Of a DNA stretch of 44,944 bases, positions 41,581-44,944 are shown piece after piece. The translations under genes and the position numbers were made by a program. Position 1 is the first letter of the stretch. Every line of letters starts with the position of its first letter. The stretch is from Pseudolabrys sp. (lineage in GTDB: Bacteria > Pseudomonadota > Alphaproteobacteria > Rhizobiales > Xanthobacteraceae): NCBI GenBank assembly GCA_026125895.1, contig JAHCKG010000034.1, positions 1 through 44,944 on the forward strand, read 5' to 3'. The notes below the pieces were generated by a model. It was not told the DNA's origin and did not search any database. It saw only the letters and a program-made list of their open reading frames with translations.

Positions 41581-42621
41581 ATGACCTCGAAGAACATGGC
41601 CGTGATCGAGATCGACAATCTGGTCGTCGAATTTCCGTCGTCGCAGGGCCTGCTACGCGCGGTCGATGGCGTGTCGTTCAAGGTCGATGAAGGCGAAGTG
41701 CTCGGCATCGTCGGCGAGTCGGGCTCCGGCAAGAGCGTCGCCATGCTCGCCGCGATGGGGCTGGTGCCTTATCCCGGCCGCGTCAGCGCCGACCGCCTCA
41801 TGTTCGGCGGCCAGGATCTCCTGAAGCTCGGCGACCGCGAGCGCCGCAGGATCGTCGGCAAGGACATGGCGATGATCTTCCAGGAGCCGGCGACCAGCCT
41901 CAACCCGTGTTATTCGGCCGGCTTCCAGATCATGGAATCCCTGCGCCTGCACGAGAAGATGGATCGCAAGCAGGCGCGGCGGCGCGCCATCGAACTACTG
42001 GAACAGGTCGGCATTCCGGCGCCGGAAAGCCGGCTCGATGCGTTCCCGCATCAACTGTCAGGCGGCATGAACCAGCGCGTCATGATCGCCATGGCGATCG
42101 CCTGCAATCCGAAACTCCTGATCGCCGACGAGCCGACCACCGCGCTCGACGTCACCATCCAGGCGCAGATTCTCGATCTGCTGATGTCGTTGCAGCGCGA
42201 GCGCGGCATGGCGCTGGTGCTCATCACCCACAACATGGCCGTGGTTTCGGAAACCGCGCAGCGCGTCGCCGTGATGTATTCCGGTCAGGTGATGGAGACC
42301 AACGACACGGCGCGCCTGTTCGCCGATCCGCAGCACCCCTACACCGCGGCCCTGCTGGCGGCGCGGCCGGAGAGCCGGATCGGCGACAAGCTCGCGACCA
42401 TTCCCGGCAGCGTGCCGAGCCTGTACGAGCGGCCGGACGGCTGCCTGTTCGCGCCGCGCTGCGTGTACGCGACGCCGCACTGCTTCGCCGACCGGCCCGA
42501 ACTGCGGGCCTGGCGCGGCGGTGGCGTGCGCTGCCACTACCCGCTCGGCGATCCCGACCGCGACGCCAGGATCGCGGCGGACCGCGCCGGGTCGAAGGTA
42601 ACCGCGAAGGTGGCGACATGA
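41581..42621 (+). CDS. ABC transporter ATP-binding protein, DppD family
   Basis: A 346-residue nucleotide-binding subunit. Walker A is [12 protein letters not shown], the Q-loop region [10 protein letters not shown], signature LSGGMNQR, Walker [12 protein letters not shown], and the switch His is in ITHNMAV. The C-terminal oligopeptide/dipeptide motif has Cys pairs ([16 protein letters not shown]). The ATG at 41581 is 4 bases after the previous stop; an alternative ATG is at 41596. Its stop overlaps the start of the second ATPase gene. Confidence 0.96.
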   Translation: MTSKNMAVIEIDNLVVEFPSSQGLLRAVDGVSFKVDEGEVLGIVGESGSGKSVAMLAAMGLVPYPGRVSADRLMFGGQDLLKLGDRERRRIVGKDMAMIFQEPATSLNPCYSAGFQIMESLRLHEKMDRKQARRRAIELLEQVGIPAPESRLDAFPHQLSGGMNQRVMIAMAIACNPKLLIADEPTTALDVTIQAQILDLLMSLQRERGMALVLITHNMAVVSETAQRVAVMYSGQVMETNDTARLFADPQHPYTAALLAARPESRIGDKLATIPGSVPSLYERPDGCLFAPRCVYATPHCFADRPELRAWRGGGVRCHYPLGDPDRDARIAADRAGSKVTAKVAT

Positions 42622-43589
42622 GCGCGCTCGTCGTCGCCCGCGACCTCGTGCAGGTCTACAAATCCAAGGCCGGCGCCTTCGAGCCGGTGCGGGAATTGCG
42701 CGCCGTCGGCGGCGTGTCGTTCACCATCGAGCCCGGCAAGACTTTGGCGGTGGTCGGCGAATCCGGCTGCGGAAAATCGACTTTGGCGCGCATGGTGACT
42801 TTGATCGAGCCGCCGACCTCCGGCACGCTCGAGATCGACGGTCACGACGCGCTCAACCCGTCGGACGAAACCCGCCACGCCTTGCGCCGCGCGGTGCAGC
42901 TCGTTTTCCAGAACCCATACGGCTCACTCAATCCGCGGCGTCAGGTCGGCACCATTCTCGAGGAACCGCTGATCATCAACACCGACCTCGATCAGAAGGA
43001 GCGCTACGAGCAGGTGCTGGCGATGCTGGCGCGCGTCGGCCTCGGGCCCGATCACGCGCGGCGCTATCCGCACATGTTCTCCGGCGGTCAGCGCCAGCGC
43101 ATCGCGATTGCCCGGGCGCTGATGCTCAACCCGAAGATCGTCGTCGCCGACGAGCCGGTGTCGGCGCTCGACGTGTCGGTGCAGGCGCAGGTGCTCAATC
43201 TGCTGATCGACCTGCAGAAGCAGTTCGGGCTGGCCTACATGTTCATCTCGCACGATCTCGCGGTCGTGCAGTTCATCGCCCACGACGTGATGGTGATGTA
43301 TCTCGGCATCGCCGTCGAGCACGGCCCGAAGGATGCGGTCTTCGTCAAGCCGCTGCATCCGTATACGCGCGCGCTGCTGGCGGCGACGCCGTCGCTCGGC
43401 GGCAAGCGTCCCGAACGGCACATGGTCAAAGGCGAGGTGCCCTCGCCGCTCGATACGCCGAAGGGCTGCGTGTTCGCCGCGCGCTGCCCCTATGTCACGG
43501 ATCTGTGCCGCGCCGAGCGGCCGCCGCTGCGCCCGGTGGCCGGACGCCTCGTCGCCTGCCATTACGCCGAGGATTTCCTGGCGGCGTAG
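42618..43589 (+). CDS. ABC transporter ATP-binding protein, DppF family
   Basis: A 323-residue second ATPase that pairs with the DppD-like one. Walker A is [14 protein letters not shown]-loop [13 protein letters not shown], signature FSGGQRQR, Walker [13 protein letters not shown], and the switch His is in ISHDLAV. The C-terminal segment has [20 protein letters not shown], as expected. The ATG at 42618 overlaps the dppD-like stop. It ends the operon and converges with the cell-wall hydrolase gene with only 10 bases between; no separate terminator is seen. Confidence 0.96.
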   Translation: MSALVVARDLVQVYKSKAGAFEPVRELRAVGGVSFTIEPGKTLAVVGESGCGKSTLARMVTLIEPPTSGTLEIDGHDALNPSDETRHALRRAVQLVFQNPYGSLNPRRQVGTILEEPLIINTDLDQKERYEQVLAMLARVGLGPDHARRYPHMFSGGQRQRIAIARALMLNPKIVVADEPVSALDVSVQAQVLNLLIDLQKQFGLAYMFISHDLAVVQFIAHDVMVMYLGIAVEHGPKDAVFVKPLHPYTRALLAATPSLGGKRPERHMVKGEVPSPLDTPKGCVFAARCPYVTDLCRAERPPLRPVAGRLVACHYAEDFLAA

Positions 43590-43599
43590 ACGGCGCGAA

Positions 43600-44944
43600 C
43601 TACTTCTTCTTCGGCTCGACCTTGGCCATGGCCGTCTTGCCCCACACGGGCTCGTCGGCGCCGTTGCCCCAGGCATAGGGCCGGTAGAAGCTGTGCAGGC
43701 CGTAGCGCACCATCTTGCGCATCTCGCGCACCCAGTTCGGGTGCACGTAGGAAGCGTGATAGTGCGTCGACTTGGCGACCTCCGGAACGTAGATCTGGCC
43801 GTCCAGCGTCTGTTTGGCGATGCGGTTGGCGCGCGCCCAGTGGCCGCGCTCGGTGATCACCTTGCGCTTGCCGTCGCAGGCGAAGGTGAACTGGCACGAC
43901 AGGTGCCGGTGAGCGTTCTGGTAGACGACGCCGCAGACGTCGTTCGGATAGAAGCCGGAGAACACGCGGTTCATCACCACCTGCGCCACGGCCATCTGCC
44001 CGCGCACGGGTTCGCTGCGCGCTTCCCAATAGATAGCGTTGGCGAGGCAGCGTTCGGCCTTGGCGTAGTCCTTGCCCTCGAGCTTGAGCCGCTGCGCCGG
44101 CGACGGCGGCGGCACGCCCGGCGCCGGTATCGGCAGCGGCACCATGTTGAGCGGCGGCAGGGTGATGTGGATCGCGGCGGGCGTCTCGGCCGCGCCGGCC
44201 GGCACCCCGGCGTCGAGGCTGGCGAGGCGGACCGGCGTGGCGTTGGCGTCGGTGGCGGGCGGCGCCTCGGCGCGCCGGTCGGCCGGCGGCGCGGCTACCG
44301 CAGTGGCGACGGCAGGCGTCGCGGTGATCTGCATCGACGCCGGCAATGACGCCAGCGCGTAGTGGCCCGGGCGCTGGCTGTCGGCCGGCGGCATCATGGC
44401 GAATTCCACGGCATCGTCGTGCAGGCTTTCCGCCAGCTTGGCGACGGCCGGGCTGTTCTTGACGAGCGTCGGCGCCGGTGTGGCAACCGGCGCCGGCTTG
44501 GCGGGCGCGACCTTCGCTTCCTCGCGCTTCGGCAGAGCGGCCGGCAAGGCGGCTGGCAAGACGGCCTGCTTGGCGACCGGCAGATTGGCCGGCAGATTGA
44601 CTGGCATGGCGACGGGCTTCGCCGCATCGGTCATCGTTGCCGCCGGTCGCGACAGCGCCGCAACCTGCGGCAGGTCGGCGAGGCCATCGCGGGGAATGGC
44701 GACGACGATCGAGCTGCGATCCGGATAAATCGAAATCTCGTGGATGCCGGCGAGCAGACGGGCCGGCACCTCGTTGTAGTGCATGCGGCTGTCGCGCAGC
44801 GCCGCCGCGACGGTCGTCAGCGCGTTGGCGTTGAGGAGATCGAGAGCGCTGATCGAAATAGCGGCGACAGCGGATACGATGCAAATCCGCTTGCCGATGA
44901 CGAAGAGCCTCTCCTCGAAAGTCGGGCCGAAATCTTCGGGGTCG
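43600..44944 (-). CDS. SleB-type cell-wall hydrolase (5' end beyond window)
   Basis: The frame is open from the stop at 43600 to the right edge, so the start lies outside. The visible N-terminal part has a hydrophobic segment (ICIVSAVAAISISALDLL), probably a signal anchor. A long Ala/Pro/Leu-rich spacer follows (for example VNLPANLPVAKQAVLPAALP). The C-terminal Hydrolase_2/SleB domain has CLANAIYWEARSEPVRGQMA, with the catalytic Glu, then VAQVVMNRVFSGFYPNDVCG and CQFTFACDGKR. Such enzymes cut peptidoglycan glycan strands. An internal ATG at 44784 is possible but would lose the anchor. Its substrate and timing are unknown. Confidence 0.88.
   Translation of the reverse strand, partial: DPEDFGPTFEERLFVIGKRICIVSAVAAISISALDLLNANALTTVAAALRDSRMHYNEVPARLLAGIHEISIYPDRSSIVVAIPRDGLADLPQVAALSRPAATMTDAAKPVAMPVNLPANLPVAKQAVLPAALPAALPKREEAKVAPAKPAPVATPAPTLVKNSPAVAKLAESLHDDAVEFAMMPPADSQRPGHYALASLPASMQITATPAVATAVAAPPADRRAEAPPATDANATPVRLASLDAGVPAGAAETPAAIHITLPPLNMVPLPIPAPGVPPPSPAQRLKLEGKDYAKAERCLANAIYWEARSEPVRGQMAVAQVVMNRVFSGFYPNDVCGVVYQNAHRHLSCQFTFACDGKRKVITERGHWARANRIAKQTLDGQIYVPEVAKSTHYHASYVHPNWVREMRKMVRYGLHSFYRPYAWGNGADEPVWGKTAMAKVEPKKK

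Overview
The window is a GC-rich (mostly about 65%) chromosomal stretch from an alphaproteobacterium, most likely a member of the Hyphomicrobiales (Rhizobiales) near the Bradyrhizobium/Rhodopseudomonas/Pseudolabrys group. The pointers are the gene order (divL, tsaE fusion, murU, addB, addA, trxA; then folC, accD, trpA, trpB, trpF, lapA, ihfB, sppA, rpsA; then cmk, aroA, a TIGR02300 protein), a DivL kinase with Tyr in the H-box, an AccD with a degenerate zinc ribbon, a candidate EcfG promoter and dispersed palindromic intergenic repeats. No plasmid, phage, transposase or CRISPR features were seen.

Layout. 1-3603 holds two small operons with their own regulators. A VOC protein, a DUF899 protein and a GST face a MarR regulator across a shared operator-promoter. 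An ArsR regulator, an AHSA1/SRPBCC protein and a second GST form the other operon. 3756-6096 carries coaBC (with a fused ribbon-helix-helix domain), dut and an Rrf2 regulator. 6260-8788 is divL. 8996-9397 is a small secreted protein behind an EcfG-like promoter. 9627-11890 has a TsaE-AmgK fusion and murU (tRNA t6A modification and cell-wall sugar recycling). 12024-18955 has addB, addA and trxA (double-strand break repair, redox). 19220-20254 is a stand-alone ATP-dependent DNA ligase. 20395-30168, all on the minus strand, runs rpsA, sppA, ihfB, lapA, trpF, trpB, an inserted membrane-protein gene, trpA, accD and folC in order of decreasing coordinate. 30680-33986 is an assimilatory sulfate operon, cysH-cysD-cysN. 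34171-34968 is an AT-richer DUF3800 gene. 35110-37085 is aroA-cmk, 37273-37680 a TIGR02300 protein, and 37758-37833 a tRNA-Ala(GGC). 38017-43589 is a complete dipeptide/oligopeptide ABC transporter operon. 43600 to the right edge is an incomplete SleB-type cell-wall hydrolase.

How the genes work together. CysD/CysN make APS and a [4Fe-4S]-type CysH reduces APS directly, so no APS kinase is needed; where many rhizobial CysN proteins carry an APS kinase, this one carries a DUF2061 membrane domain. AmgK and MurU form the MurNAc recycling shortcut. AddA and AddB are the two subunits of the RecBCD-like helicase-nuclease.

The most unusual points are: (1) a roughly 48% GC gene for a small multi-pass membrane protein placed between trpB and trpA with ATGA overlaps on both sides and a GTCAT repeat at both junctions; (2) an antitoxin-like ribbon-helix-helix domain fused to CoaBC, with a matching inverted repeat in the coaBC promoter; (3) the CysN-DUF2061 fusion; (4) an AT-richer DUF3800 gene beside a cys operon that separates cmk from rpsA.
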